This document shows, piece after piece, positions 1 to 7,951 of a DNA stretch of 37,708 bases. Both the position numbers and the translations under genes were made by a program. Source of the stretch: Natronomonas aquatica (GTDB lineage Archaea; Halobacteriota; Halobacteria; Halobacteriales; Haloarculaceae); NCBI RefSeq assembly GCF_024449025.1, contig NZ_JAHLKM010000021.1, forward strand, positions 1 to 37,708, in the 5' to 3' direction. The notes beneath the pieces were generated by a model. It was not told the DNA's origin. It was given only the letters and a program-made list of their open reading frames with translations, and searched no databases. The number at the start of each line of letters is the position of its first letter. Positions within the stretch are counted from its first letter, which is position 1.

Positions 1-60
1 TACTGGCACTTCGTCGATATCGTCTGGGTCTTCCTTTTCCCACTCTTCTATCTGTTCTGA
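1..60 (+). CDS. Heme-copper oxidase subunit III, C-terminal end (partial)
   Basis: Only the last 19 codons are inside the window, ending in TGA at 58-60. They read as an aromatic hydrophobic helix beginning YWHFVDIVWVF, the usual final helix of cytochrome c oxidase subunit III, where the tryptophan/histidine-rich WHFVD segment is conserved. The membrane protein would belong to the terminal oxidase of aerobic respiration. The subunit IV-like gene just downstream supports the reading. The 5' part lies outside the window, so the start and the full domain cannot be seen. Confidence 0.8.
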   Translation, partial: YWHFVDIVWVFLFPLFYLF

Positions 61-162
61 TCGCTCTCACCCGCGATCCCCTGTTCCCACTGCCCGTCAC
101 GAACCGGACAGCTCGCCGTACGGAGAGCCAGCAGTTATACGCGTCCGCGGCGAACAGTCGGT

Positions 163-294
163 ATGGCGCCGGATCCGTTAGTCGGGACGCGGCTGTTTTA
201 TGGGATTCTCTGGACGGTACTCGGCGTGGGGTTTTGGGTCGGCGGCGTCGTCGCCGCCCACTACATCTGGAAGCGCTACCGCGAACGGGAATAA
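163..294 (+). CDS. Small single-helix membrane protein in oxidase gene cluster
   Basis: A 43-codon ORF from ATG 163 to TAA 292-294, shorter than usual ORF-finder limits. The product has a short N-terminal segment, one hydrophobic helix (about residues 12-35, rich in Gly, Val and Trp) and a basic tail ending KRYRERE, so it should sit in the membrane with the tail inside by the positive-inside rule. A TATA-like gttatac at about 134-140 is centred 27 nt before the ATG, which fits a leaderless transcript. It lies between oxidase subunits III and IV, so a small accessory role in the oxidase is likely. I recognise no named family. Confidence 0.65.
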   Translation: MAPDPLVGTRLFYGILWTVLGVGFWVGGVVAAHYIWKRYRERE

Positions 295-332
295 TTATAT
301 GAGTCTGCACCTTTGGCTATCGTAGACAGAGG

Positions 333-602
333 ATGGCATCCGACTCCCTCAAACTGTACACCGGGATCTACGTGGCGTTGATCGCGCTCGCGGCATCGAA
401 GTATCTGTTCTTCCACACCCTGCCGTTCGGGTACTGGCAGGCGTTCGCCGCGACGATGACCGCGGCGGTCCTGAAGACGACCCTCATCATCGGTTACTAT
501 CAGCACCTCCGCTCAGAGAACCGGTCGCTGACATGGCTGATGGCGCTGAGTCTCGGCCTCGTCATGCTGCTCATGGCCGCAGCGAGCTACTCGATCACGT
601 GA
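333..602 (+). CDS. Cytochrome c oxidase subunit IV-like membrane protein
   Basis: The 89-residue product has three hydrophobic helices at about residues 8-28, 33-55 and 66-88, the layout of the prokaryotic cytochrome c oxidase subunit IV family (COX4_pro). The loop with GYWQAF and the central helix ending in YYQHLR fit that family. It would be a non-catalytic subunit that stabilises the heme-copper oxidase. It follows subunit III and the 43-residue peptide on the same strand, so it is probably the last gene of the oxidase operon. The family call rests on size, topology and position, since the family has few invariant residues. Confidence 0.75.
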   Translation: MASDSLKLYTGIYVALIALAASKYLFFHTLPFGYWQAFAATMTAAVLKTTLIIGYYQHLRSENRSLTWLMALSLGLVMLLMAAASYSIT

Positions 603-832
603 ACCGCCTCGGGGTCTAATGACCGCGACGCGATCTGAAAGTTAGCTCAGAATTCGCGGCTTAGGGGCCTTCTACGACGATATTTCAAGCGAGGTTTCAA
701 CACAGAACGCGGTTTATATAATGATGGACAAAACGCCACTCAGAGCGCTTATACTGCTTATCTTCGACACCTAATTTTTGAGCTGAGCGATATAACAGAA
801 ATCATGTTACCTCACAGAAACAGGCTTAGATC

Positions 833-853
833 GCCGTGCACCCAGTGCACGGC
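833..853. repeat. Perfect inverted repeat (9-bp arms, 3-nt loop)
   Basis: gccgtgcac at 833-841 and gtgcacggc at 845-853 are exact reverse complements around the loop cca. The arms could form a stable hairpin in RNA or act as a dimeric protein site. It lies in gene-free DNA about 230 bp after the subunit IV stop, so a role as that gene's terminator is possible but distant. Confidence 0.7.
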
Positions 854-867
854 TCTCTTAGACCGTC

Positions 868-891
868 AAATCTTATGATCAAATAAGATTT
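868..891. repeat. Perfect AT-rich inverted repeat (8-bp arms, 8-nt loop)
   Basis: aaatctta at 868-875 pairs with taagattt at 884-891 around tgatcaaa. It begins 15 bp after the hairpin at 833-853. Low stem GC makes an operator or mobile-element relic as likely as a terminator. Confidence 0.65.
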
Positions 892-1030
892 CAAACCTTT
901 TCTAACCCATTAAGCCCCGAGGCACTCGGCCTGCTCAGCCTGTAGAATCGCTCTTCGAAGAACTGAAACGGATACGGATCGACCGCCGCACCCGCCGCCC
1001 GGTACACTCCCGAGCACCTCCGAAACCGTG

Positions 1031-1222
1031 TCAGGTGTCCTCCAACTGCATCTCGTCACTCTCCCGGATATCGCTGATGACGACGAGGGCGATCACCCCG
1101 AGGAAGATCCCCGTGACTGCGGCGATTCCGAACGTGCCACCCCCCTCCAGAAGCGCGACAGTGACGTACGGTAGCACGATCGCAAGCCCCAACGCGATGA
1201 GAAACGCCGTCCTCGCGTTCAT
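1031..1222 (-). CDS. Small two-helix membrane protein, unknown function
   Basis: The 63-residue product has two hydrophobic segments (about residues 5-25 and 30-52) joined by a Gly-rich turn (EGGGTFG), and an acidic cytoplasmic-type tail (SDIRESDEMQLEDT). The acidic tail and GC-rich third positions on this strand favour this frame over the overlapping plus-strand ORF at 1035-1280, which looks like a shadow. It is divergent from the ABC transporter that starts at 1304, with an 81-bp gap that must hold both promoters. No function can be assigned. Confidence 0.7.
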   Translation of the reverse strand: MNARTAFLIALGLAIVLPYVTVALLEGGGTFGIAAVTGIFLGVIALVVISDIRESDEMQLEDT

Positions 1223-1303
1223 ACCCGGAGATCGGCGCCCAGCGGCATACGTCTTTCCCGACCGGAACGGCAGCCTTTAGGTCCGGCCGGCCGCTCTCCC
1301 CGT

Positions 1304-2209
1304 ATGGTCGTCAACGCCGAGAACGTCAGCCGGCGGTACGGGGAGACAGTCGCGCTCTCGGACGTCTCGTTTTCGGTTCCGGAAGGCGAAATCTTCGCGA
1401 TCATCGGCCCGAACGGGGCCGGCAAGACGACGCTGATCCGGGCACTGACCGGGACGACGGACGCCGAAGGCGACGTCTCGGTCTTCGGTCGCCCGCCGAG
1501 GGCAGTCGCCCGCCGGCGGCTCGGCCTGTTACCCCAGGAGTTCACTCCCGCCGATCGGCTCACGGCACGGGAACTCGTTACCTACTACGCCGGGCTCTAT
1601 GACGAGACCAGAGATCCCGACGCGGTGATCGAGGACGTCGGGCTGACCGACAGCGCGGGGACGTTCTACGAGGACCTCTCGGGCGGGCAGAAACGGCGAG
1701 CCTGCGTCGGGACGGCACTCGTCAACGAACCCGACCTTCTGATCCTCGATGAGCCGACGACCGGGATCGACCCGACCGGCCGAAGGGAACTGTGGCGGCT
1801 CATCGAGGGCCTGTCCGACGACGGCACGACGGTCCTGCTTACGACCCACTACATGGACGAAGCCGAGACGCTCGCCGACCGGGTCGGGCTGCTCGCGGAC
1901 GGAAAGCTCGTCGCGCTCGGGTCACCCGAGGAGCTGATCGCCCGCCACGGCGGCGAGAGCCGGCTCGTGATCGAGGTCGACGACGAGGGCCGGGCGGAAA
2001 CGGCGATCGCGGCGGCGGGCTACGAACGGCTCCCCGGCGAGCGGGGCGTCGCTGTACCGGCGGGACCGAAGGAGATCCCGCCGATCGTCGAGGCACTGGA
2101 GGCCGACGGCGTCGACTACGAGGGCCTCGTCTGGCGGCAGCCCTCACTGGAGGACGTCTACGTCACGCTGACCGGATCCGACGTGCCGACGGCGGAGGGA
2201 GCGACGTGA
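1304..2209 (+). CDS. ABC transporter ATP-binding protein (ABC-2 exporter type)
   Basis: A 301-residue nucleotide-binding subunit that powers an export-type ABC transporter at the cytoplasmic membrane face. It has Walker A GPNGAGKTT (residues 35-43), the signature LSGGQ (125-129), Walker B LLILDEP (145-151) and the switch histidine H182 in TTHYMDEAE. The C-terminal extension of about 80 residues, ending in a SLEDVYVTLTG motif, is typical of the DrrA/CcmA-like ABC-2 group. The ATG fits a leaderless start because a TATA-like ctttagg is centred about 27 nt upstream. Its TGA stop (2207-2209) overlaps the GTG start of the permease, so the pair is translationally coupled. Substrate unknown; drug, lipid or polysaccharide export are all possible. 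Confidence 0.93.
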   Translation: MVVNAENVSRRYGETVALSDVSFSVPEGEIFAIIGPNGAGKTTLIRALTGTTDAEGDVSVFGRPPRAVARRRLGLLPQEFTPADRLTARELVTYYAGLYDETRDPDAVIEDVGLTDSAGTFYEDLSGGQKRRACVGTALVNEPDLLILDEPTTGIDPTGRRELWRLIEGLSDDGTTVLLTTHYMDEAETLADRVGLLADGKLVALGSPEELIARHGGESRLVIEVDDEGRAETAIAAAGYERLPGERGVAVPAGPKEIPPIVEALEADGVDYEGLVWRQPSLEDVYVTLTGSDVPTAEGAT

Positions 2210-2991
2210 GCCGCGTCGGCCGGATCAGCGCCGAAGCGAGAGCCGCCTGGTACGCGTTCGTTCGCCGCCGGACGGCAGTGTTTTTTACCTTCTTTTTCCC
2301 GGTCATCATCGTGTCTATCTTCGGCGTACTGGTCCAGACCGACCCGGCCGGCGGCGGGCTGTTCGCGGAGCCGCCGGGCTACTACATCGCCGGCTACATC
2401 GCCGTCGTCGTACTCTTTACGCCGCTGTCGCGGGTCGGAAGCGAGGTCGCCCGCCACCGCGAGGGCAACCGCTTCGAGAAGCTCGCCACGACGCCGCTGT
2501 CGCGCGCCGAATGGCTCTTCGCCCAGACGCTCGTCAACGTCGCCGTCATCGGTCTGGCGTCGCTTCTGATCCTCGCGTTGGTCGTCGTCGCGACCGACGC
2601 CGCGTTCGTCGCCTCGCCGCTGATCGTGCCGTACGTCGCGTTCGGCGTCGCGCTGTTCTGTGGGTTCGGGGCGCTCTTGGGCCGGCTCGCGGACTCTCAG
2701 GACGGCGTCATCGCCGCCTCCAACGGCGTCGCCATCCCGCTTTTGTTCCTCTCTGAGACGTTCGTCACGCCGGACCTGCTTCCGGCGTGGTTCCTCCCGC
2801 TCGTGAACGTCTCGCCGCTGACGTACTTCGCGCGGGGACTCCGGGCGGCGACGTACGGGCCGACGAACGCGGCGAGCGCCGGAAGGGTGGGCCTCGTCGG
2901 GACGGATCCGTATCTCAACCTCGCTTTGCTTGTCGCTCTCGCGACCGTCTTCTTCGTCGCGGGCGCGTACGCACTCCCGAGAACCGACTGA
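2206..2991 (+). CDS. ABC-2 type transporter permease
   Basis: The product has 261 residues from GTG 2206, a start chosen because it overlaps the ATPase stop as GTGA and removes an arginine-rich upstream extension that is only a shadow of the ATPase gene. It begins with a short amphipathic segment followed by an aromatic helix (TAVFFTFFFPVI), then about five more hydrophobic helices, matching the six-helix ABC-2 membrane fold. The loop after the second helix (GSEVARHREGNRFEKLATTPLS) carries the conserved glutamate/arginine-rich coupling region that meets the ATPase. With the upstream ATPase it forms a complete half-transporter pair, which would assemble as two ATPases plus two permeases. Confidence 0.88.
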   Translation: MSRVGRISAEARAAWYAFVRRRTAVFFTFFFPVIIVSIFGVLVQTDPAGGGLFAEPPGYYIAGYIAVVVLFTPLSRVGSEVARHREGNRFEKLATTPLSRAEWLFAQTLVNVAVIGLASLLILALVVVATDAAFVASPLIVPYVAFGVALFCGFGALLGRLADSQDGVIAASNGVAIPLLFLSETFVTPDLLPAWFLPLVNVSPLTYFARGLRAATYGPTNAASAGRVGLVGTDPYLNLALLVALATVFFVAGAYALPRTD

Positions 2992-3058
2992 GTTTGGTCC
3001 GACCGCGTGGGTCCGGCACCCGGCACCCGGCCACCCGTCTTCGGTCTTCCGTCTCCCG

Positions 3059-4018
3059 TCAGTTCCGATCCTCGCGGTCGTGTGTCGCCTCGCGCGCCCG
3101 TCGGATGGCCGCGACGCGTTCGTCACGCCGCTCGATCGCCTCGGCGAGTGACTCCTCGTACTCGTGAAAGCCCTTCCCGGCAGCGACGCCGGTCTCGCCC
3201 GCCTCGATCCGGTCCTCGAAGGCCGGGCCGGCTTCCTCGGCGGTCGAGAGATGCGGGAAGATGTTGTTCGCGACGTCCCGGAACAGATCTACCCCCGAGA
3301 GGTCGGCCGTCTCGAAGGGGCCGATCGCGGCCGTCCGGAGCGCGTAACCGTCCCGGACGGCGCGTTCGACGTCCTCTATGGAGGCGATACCTTCCTCGAC
3401 GATGTGCGTACACTCCCGGAGGACCGCGTTCTGGATCCGGTTCCACACGAAGCCGGGGACGTCGCGCTCGACGACGATCGGGTCCCGGTCGACGCCCTCG
3501 ACGTACTCGATCGTGCGATCGACGATCTCCTCCGACGTCTCCTCGCCGCTGACGACCTCGACGAGCGGGAGCAGATACGGCGGGTTCCACCAGTGACAGC
3601 CGACGACCCGCTCCGGTTCGGGGACGAACTCGCCGAGTTCCGTGATCGGAATGCCCGACGTGTTGGAGGCCAACACCGCATCGTCGGGGGCGGCCGCGAC
3701 GACGGTCTCGAAGACCGCCCGTTTGATCTTCCGATCCTCCGAGACGGTCTCGATGACGAGGTCCGTCCCCCCGACGCCGGCGGCGGTATCGAGCGTGTAA
3801 TCGATCGATTCTCGGATCGCCCCCGGTTCGGTCGCCAGCATCTCCTCCGCTTCGAGGAACGAAAGCGCCTCCCCGATCGTCCCGCGGGCGTCCTCGAGGT
3901 TCGACTCCCGGTGGTCGATCACTGTCGCCGACGTCCCGTGTCGGGCGAACTGGATCGCCAGTCCGGATCCCATGGTGCCTGCGCCGATGATCGCTACGTG
4001 CGACGGTGGGGTCGCCAT
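3059..4018 (-). CDS. 3-Hydroxyacyl-CoA dehydrogenase (NAD-dependent)
   Basis: This 319-residue soluble enzyme would oxidise (S)-3-hydroxyacyl-CoA to 3-oxoacyl-CoA with NAD+, in beta-oxidation or related acyl-CoA metabolism. The N-terminal Rossmann fold shows GAGTMG (residues 12-17) and an acidic residue for the NAD ribose (VIDHRE). The catalytic region contains GCHWWNPPYL, the family's GxHFFNP-like motif with tryptophans in place of the phenylalanines, followed by LVEVVSG. The C-terminal helical domain begins at PGFVWNRIQ. The length matches single-domain members without the enoyl-CoA hydratase fusion. A TATA-like ctttatt near 4045 is about 26 nt before the ATG. The tryptophan substitutions suggest a subfamily with unusual substrates, perhaps hydroxybutyryl-CoA or a carnitine-like acid. 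Confidence 0.9.
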   Translation of the reverse strand: MATPPSHVAIIGAGTMGSGLAIQFARHGTSATVIDHRESNLEDARGTIGEALSFLEAEEMLATEPGAIRESIDYTLDTAAGVGGTDLVIETVSEDRKIKRAVFETVVAAAPDDAVLASNTSGIPITELGEFVPEPERVVGCHWWNPPYLLPLVEVVSGEETSEEIVDRTIEYVEGVDRDPIVVERDVPGFVWNRIQNAVLRECTHIVEEGIASIEDVERAVRDGYALRTAAIGPFETADLSGVDLFRDVANNIFPHLSTAEEAGPAFEDRIEAGETGVAAGKGFHEYEESLAEAIERRDERVAAIRRAREATHDREDRN

Positions 4019-4096
4019 GCCACCGTCTGTGGCGGACGCACAAATAAAGCTATGGACGGGACGGTCGCGGGACTGCCGAGCGACGCGTTCGCGCCG

Positions 4097-4471
4097 TCAG
4101 GGGCGGTCCTCGACCAACTCGACGACGTACCCGTCGGGACCCTCGATGAAGGCGACGCGGGCCCCGGCAGCCTCGACGGTCAGTGGACCCTTGATTACCT
4201 CACAGCCGGTCTCCTCGACCATCCGCTCGGTTTCGGCGTCGGCGTCGTCGACGGAAACTGCGAGGTGATCGATCGTCTCCCGGTTCGACTCCGGGTCGTC
4301 TCCCTCGGGGTCGTACCGGAGCTGAATCTCGCCGTGTTCGCCGCCGACGTAAACGTTCTCGACGCCGTCGAGCGTGAAAGACCAGTTCTCCTCGAGACCG
4401 AGCCCGTCGACGAAAAACTCGCGTGCTTCCTCGAGGTCCGATACCCGGATCGCCGTGTGGATGACGTCCAT
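4097..4471 (-). CDS. VOC (glyoxalase/dioxygenase superfamily) protein
   Basis: The 124-residue product has two beta-alpha-beta-beta-beta modules of the vicinal oxygen chelate fold. Candidate metal ligands stand at the usual places: H5 (first strand), Q50 in EIQL, H69 in DHLAV and E118 in YVVELVE. This set resembles glyoxalase I (lactoylglutathione lyase), which detoxifies methylglyoxal. Haloarchaea generally use gamma-glutamylcysteine rather than glutathione, so if it is a glyoxalase the thiol cofactor would differ. Other VOC activities, such as methylmalonyl-CoA epimerase or dioxygenase, cannot be excluded, though the length fits glyoxalase I. A TATA-like tttaaac about 26 nt upstream supports the ATG at 4471. 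Confidence 0.85.
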   Translation of the reverse strand: MDVIHTAIRVSDLEEAREFFVDGLGLEENWSFTLDGVENVYVGGEHGEIQLRYDPEGDDPESNRETIDHLAVSVDDADAETERMVEETGCEVIKGPLTVEAAGARVAFIEGPDGYVVELVEDRP

Positions 4472-4588
4472 ATGCCCCCAATCGACACAGAGGGTTTAAA
4501 ACGTGTCCTTCGACGGGAAGCTCCGACACCGCTTTTTCAGGGAGACGGCAGCCGGGACGGACCGGGGTCAGAGGCCAGGGGTCAGGGA

Positions 4589-5188
4589 TCAGGCCATCCC
4601 CCGGACGAACTCGATCTGTTCGGGGCCATAATAGAACGTGAGCATGAGGTAGGCGAAGATTCCCAAAGCGAGGCTGACGAGCCACGCCGTCACCGCGATC
4701 CGGCCGACCCGGGCGTGGGCGGTCGCCTTCAGTTCGGTCGGGGTCCGCGTCAGCCCGAGCGTGATCGCATAGATGACGAACGGGACCGAAAGCACCGAGA
4801 GGACGATGTGGATCCCGAGCGTGCCGAGATACACGCTCCGGAGCGGCGCACCGGCGACGATCTCCTTTCGGCCGCCACCCCCCGTCTTGAGGAGATACAA
4901 CACGAGGAAAAGCAGGATCAAAACGAACGCGGTGATCATCGCCGCGCGGTGCTTTTCGATCCGGTCGGTCCGGATGAAGTAGACGCCGGCCAGAAGCGAG
5001 ACGATCGTCGCGGCGTTGACGACGGCGATGGCGTGGGACAGCAGATCGACGGTCGATTCGGAGATCTCCGGGTAGATACCCGTGTCGGTGTACAGCGTCC
5101 CGAGGACCACGACGTAGCCGACGACAGTCAGGAAGGCCGCGATCGCCCGGGGGTGCTCTCTGGCGATCCCCCCGCGTGCTGTAGACAT
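4589..5188 (-). CDS. DUF420 multi-pass membrane protein
   Basis: The 199-residue protein has about five to six hydrophobic helices at roughly residues 16-33, 50-70, 84-104, 119-143 and 162-184. Histidines lie at helix ends (LLSHAIAV, EKHRAAM, GIHIVLSV, TAHARVGR), the pattern of the DUF420/CtaM-like family. Members of this family are often found with cytochrome oxidase genes and have been linked to oxidase maturation, so it may serve the oxidase cluster at the start of the window. The regularly spaced histidines suggest metal or heme contact, which is my inference. The start is the first in-frame ATG that gives a short cytoplasmic N-terminus. Confidence 0.8.
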   Translation of the reverse strand: MSTARGGIAREHPRAIAAFLTVVGYVVVLGTLYTDTGIYPEISESTVDLLSHAIAVVNAATIVSLLAGVYFIRTDRIEKHRAAMITAFVLILLFLVLYLLKTGGGGRKEIVAGAPLRSVYLGTLGIHIVLSVLSVPFVIYAITLGLTRTPTELKATAHARVGRIAVTAWLVSLALGIFAYLMLTFYYGPEQIEFVRGMA

Positions 5189-5318
5189 ACCCGCCCGTTC
5201 GCGTTCCCCGCCAAAGGACGCTTCGCTTTCTTTCGCGGTCGGACCAGGGAGAGCCGAGTCCGCCCGTGGCGTTCGTCGGCGCGGATGGTTTATGAGCGAT
5301 CCCGAGCGAGTTACACGC

Positions 5319-6392
5319 GTGCGCGTCCTGAACTACCTCGAGTTCGGCGACCGGCTCCGACGGAGCGGGATCGCGACCGCCGTCGACAACCAGCGGAGGG
5401 CACTCGAAGACAGCGACCACGTGGTCGTGACGTCGCCGTGGGCGGGCGGGTCGACGGTTCGGGCGGGGATCGAGCGTATCGGCGGCGGTCGGGCGTTCGC
5501 GGAGTACGGGTTGGCACACTGCAACCTCGTCGGACCGGGGACGGTCGCGGTCGCGGAACACGCACGACAGGGCGGGATCCCGCTCGTGTTGCACGCCCAC
5601 GTCACCCGGGAGGACTTCGCCGGCAGTTTCCGTGGCTCGAACGCCGTCGGACCCGCACTCGAACGGTACCTCCGCTGGCTCTACTCGCGGGCCGACCTCG
5701 TGTTGTGTCCGAGCGCCTACACGGAAGCCGTCCTCGCTTCCTATCCGGTCGAGACACCGATCCGACCGGTCACGAACGGCGTCGATACCGACGCGCTGGC
5801 CGGCCACGGAGAGCTACGCGAACGGTACCGCCGGCGGTTCGACCTCGAGGGACCGGTCGTCTTCGCCGTCGGGAACGTCTTCGAGCGGAAGGGCGTCCCG
5901 ACGTTCTGTCGGCTCGCGACCCGGATCGACCACGATTTCGTCTGGTTCGGCCCCTACGACACCGGTCCACACGCCGATCCGACCGTCCGGCGGCTGGTCC
6001 GTTCGCCGCCGGCGAACGTCACGTTCACCGGCTGGATCGAGGACGTCCGGGGCGCCTACGGCGCGGGCGATATCTTCCTCGCTCCGACGAGGGTCGAAAA
6101 CCAGGGGCTCGCGGTGCTGGAGGCGATGGCCTGTGGGGCGGCGGTCGTTCTCCGGGACATCCCCGTCTTCGAGGAGTTCTACACCGACGGTGTCGATTGT
6201 CTGAAGTGTGAGACCCTCCCGGAGTTCGAGGCCGCCGTCGAACGGCTCGCTTCCGATCCCGACCTCCGGACGCGGCTCGGCGAGAACGCAAAGGAGACGG
6301 CGCGGGGACACGGCCTCGATCGGGTCCGAGCGGAGCTATGTGACGCCTACGCCGAGGCTCGCCGGCTGGCGGGGGGAGTCACAACCGATTAA
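5319..6392 (+). CDS. Glycosyltransferase family 4 protein
   Basis: This GT-B fold enzyme (357 residues from GTG 5319) would transfer a sugar from a nucleotide donor to a lipid or glycan at the inner membrane face. The C-terminal donor-binding half carries the GT4 signature: FAVGNVFERKG for the phosphate-binding loop, TFTGW, and the E-x7-E type motif in NQGLAVLEAMACG. The N-terminal half has the gly-rich acceptor motif RRSGIATAV and HAHVTREDF. I prefer GTG 5319 to ATG 5292 because a TATA-like ggtttatgag lies at about 5288-5297, overlapping the ATG but correctly placed for a leaderless start at 5319. It precedes a second GT4 gene by 24 bp, and both may act in one glycolipid or glycan pathway. 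Confidence 0.88.
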   Translation: MRVLNYLEFGDRLRRSGIATAVDNQRRALEDSDHVVVTSPWAGGSTVRAGIERIGGGRAFAEYGLAHCNLVGPGTVAVAEHARQGGIPLVLHAHVTREDFAGSFRGSNAVGPALERYLRWLYSRADLVLCPSAYTEAVLASYPVETPIRPVTNGVDTDALAGHGELRERYRRRFDLEGPVVFAVGNVFERKGVPTFCRLATRIDHDFVWFGPYDTGPHADPTVRRLVRSPPANVTFTGWIEDVRGAYGAGDIFLAPTRVENQGLAVLEAMACGAAVVLRDIPVFEEFYTDGVDCLKCETLPEFEAAVERLASDPDLRTRLGENAKETARGHGLDRVRAELCDAYAEARRLAGGVTTD

Positions 6393-6416
6393 TCCCCGCT
6401 CGCCGAAGCGACGGCC

Positions 6417-7526
6417 ATGCGGACCGTCGCGGCGTTTACCGACACGTATCTCCCGACGGTCAACGGGGTGAGCTACACCGTCCGGACGTGGCGGCGGTAC
6501 TGGCGGCAACGCGGCGGGCGGATGTCGGTCGTCTATCCCGAAAGCGACGACTATCGTCCCGACACCGGCGAGTACCCCGTCCCGAGCGTCCCGTTCCCGT
6601 TCTACCGGACGTTCCGTTTCGCGCCGCCGGCCGTCCCGGAGGGAATCGGCGACCTCCGGCCGGACGTGGTTCACGCCCACACGCCGTTTACGCTCGGACT
6701 CGCCGGCAGGCGATTCGCCTCGAGGGTCGAGGCGCCGCTCGTGGCCTCCTACCACACGCCGGCGGGCGAATACGCCGGGTACATCAGCGACACGTTCGCG
6801 GGTCCGATCGGACGGGTCGCGGACCGATACGAACGGTGGTACTTCGGGGGCGCCGACGCCGTCGTCGTCCCCTCGGAGACGGCCGCCGACGCCGTCGATG
6901 CGGGCGAAACGCCCGTTCACGTCGTCTCGAACGGCGTCGATCTCGATCTGTTCGGTCCCGCCGACCCGGCGGCGGTCGAGACGTTCCGCGAGAGACACGA
7001 CCTGCCGGAGGGGCCGCTCGTCGGCTACACCGGCCGCCACGGCCACGAAAAGCGGCTCGGAGACCTCCTCGCGGCGACGGCCGACCTCGACGTCGGGGTC
7101 GTCATCGTCGGTGATGGGCCCGCCCGGGCGGATCTCGAACGCCGCGCGGCCGGGCGGGCGGACGTTCGCTTTCTCGGCTTTCTCGACCGCAGAGCGCTGC
7201 CGGCGTTCTATACGGCGCTGGAGGCGTTTCTCTTTCCGAGCCCCGTCGAGACACAGGGGCTGGTCGCCCTGGAGGCGATCGCCTGCGGGACGCCGGTCGT
7301 CGCCGCCGCCGACGGCGCGCTCACAGAGACAGTGACCGAAGGCGAGACGGGAACCCACTACCCGCCCGGCGATATCGAGGCGTTCCGGGCGGCGATCGAA
7401 CGGACGCTCGCGGCGGCCGACCGGCTCCCGACCCGGCTTCCGGCGCGACGACGACGGCTCGGAGCCGACCGATCGATCGGGACACTCGCGTCGGTGTACG
7501 AGTCGGTCCTCGAGGGGAGCCCCTAG
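6417..7526 (+). CDS. Glycosyltransferase family 4 protein (glycolipid type)
   Basis: A 369-residue GT-B glycosyltransferase. The N-terminus FTDTYLPTVNGVSY is the acceptor-domain motif seen in GT4 enzymes acting on lipid acceptors, such as mannosyl- or glucosyl-diacylglycerol synthases, and is followed by HAHTPFTLG and SYHTPAGEY. The donor half has YTGRHGHEKRL and the E-x7-E motif in ETQGLVALEAIACGTPVV. A TATA-like gattaat near 6388-6394 sits about 26 nt before the ATG, so the gene can be transcribed separately although it starts 24 bp after the previous GT4 stop. In haloarchaea a membrane glycolipid or S-layer/lipid-linked glycan is the most likely product. Donor and acceptor cannot be read from sequence. 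Confidence 0.9.
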   Translation: MRTVAAFTDTYLPTVNGVSYTVRTWRRYWRQRGGRMSVVYPESDDYRPDTGEYPVPSVPFPFYRTFRFAPPAVPEGIGDLRPDVVHAHTPFTLGLAGRRFASRVEAPLVASYHTPAGEYAGYISDTFAGPIGRVADRYERWYFGGADAVVVPSETAADAVDAGETPVHVVSNGVDLDLFGPADPAAVETFRERHDLPEGPLVGYTGRHGHEKRLGDLLAATADLDVGVVIVGDGPARADLERRAAGRADVRFLGFLDRRALPAFYTALEAFLFPSPVETQGLVALEAIACGTPVVAAADGALTETVTEGETGTHYPPGDIEAFRAAIERTLAAADRLPTRLPARRRRLGADRSIGTLASVYESVLEGSP

Positions 7527-7951
7527 CAGCGGCGATCGCAGATCCGGTCGATGATCCGGCCGGTCGAGAGGATCTCCTCGTCGTATTCGGGCTCCCGGGG
7601 CGGGGCACGGACGATCTCACAGTCGATCCGCTCGGCGGTTAGCCGCTCGGCCAGGCGGTCCTCGTCGTGGTGCTGGTCGTGCCCGAGGACGATCACGTCG
7701 GGGTCGATGTCCCGGATCGGGACGAAGAAGTCGTCGGTGTCCCCGAGCCGGGCCTCGTCGACCGGATCCAGCGCCGCGACCATCGCCCGTCGCTGGCGGT
7801 CGGGGACGACGGGTTCGGCTTTGTGTGTGACGTTCTCGCTTCGGGCGACGATGACGTAGAGCCGATCGCCCATCGACTTCGCGTCCGAGAGATACTGCAG
7901 GTGTCCCAGATGGAGCAGATCGAAGGTGCCCTGTGCGACGATTCGTCTCAT
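7523..7951 (-). CDS. ribL: FAD synthase-like nucleotidyltransferase (RibL type)
   Basis: A 142-residue cytidylyltransferase-fold protein. The nucleotide-binding motif GTFDLLHLGH (residues 8-17) has the HxGH signature, and the second motif is represented by STGRIIDRI, close to the family's ISSTxIR. The size and sequence fit archaeal RibL, which makes FAD from FMN and ATP; glycerol-3-phosphate cytidylyltransferases are the nearest alternative. The ATG at 7951 overlaps the TGA of the upstream JAMM gene (TCAT on the plus strand at 7948-7951), so the two are translationally coupled. Its 3' end overlaps the convergent glycosyltransferase gene by 4 bp. A longer upstream in-frame extension is only a shadow of the JAMM gene. 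Confidence 0.85.
   Translation of the reverse strand: MRRIVAQGTFDLLHLGHLQYLSDAKSMGDRLYVIVARSENVTHKAEPVVPDRQRRAMVAALDPVDEARLGDTDDFFVPIRDIDPDVIVLGHDQHHDEDRLAERLTAERIDCEIVRAPPREPEYDEEILSTGRIIDRICDRRC

Larger units (their letters stand above)
603..1030. other. Gene-free, AT-richer intergenic region
   Basis: About 430 bp between the oxidase cluster and the minus-strand 63-residue gene contain no credible ORF. Composition is lower in GC than the flanks between roughly 640 and 930. The stretch holds two perfect inverted repeats (833-853 and 868-891, listed separately) and TATA-like runs near 715-722. From about 950 one frame reads like coding sequence (SLFEELKRIRIDRR), possibly a gene relic, but it is too short to name. 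Confidence 0.5.

Noticed and set aside
2158-3126. 322-codon minus-strand frame antisense to the ABC permease
   Set aside because: Very Arg/Asp-rich, without motif, fully covered by the ABC transporter pair.
4200-5807. 535-codon minus-strand frame
   Set aside because: Arg/Pro-rich translation overlapping VOC, DUF420 and glycosyltransferase genes that have real motifs.
3164-6211. 1015-codon open frame on the plus strand
   Set aside because: It runs opposite to the 3-hydroxyacyl-CoA dehydrogenase, VOC and DUF420 genes and across the first glycosyltransferase. High-GC DNA keeps antisense frames open; its translation has no domain and is Asp/Arg-rich noise.
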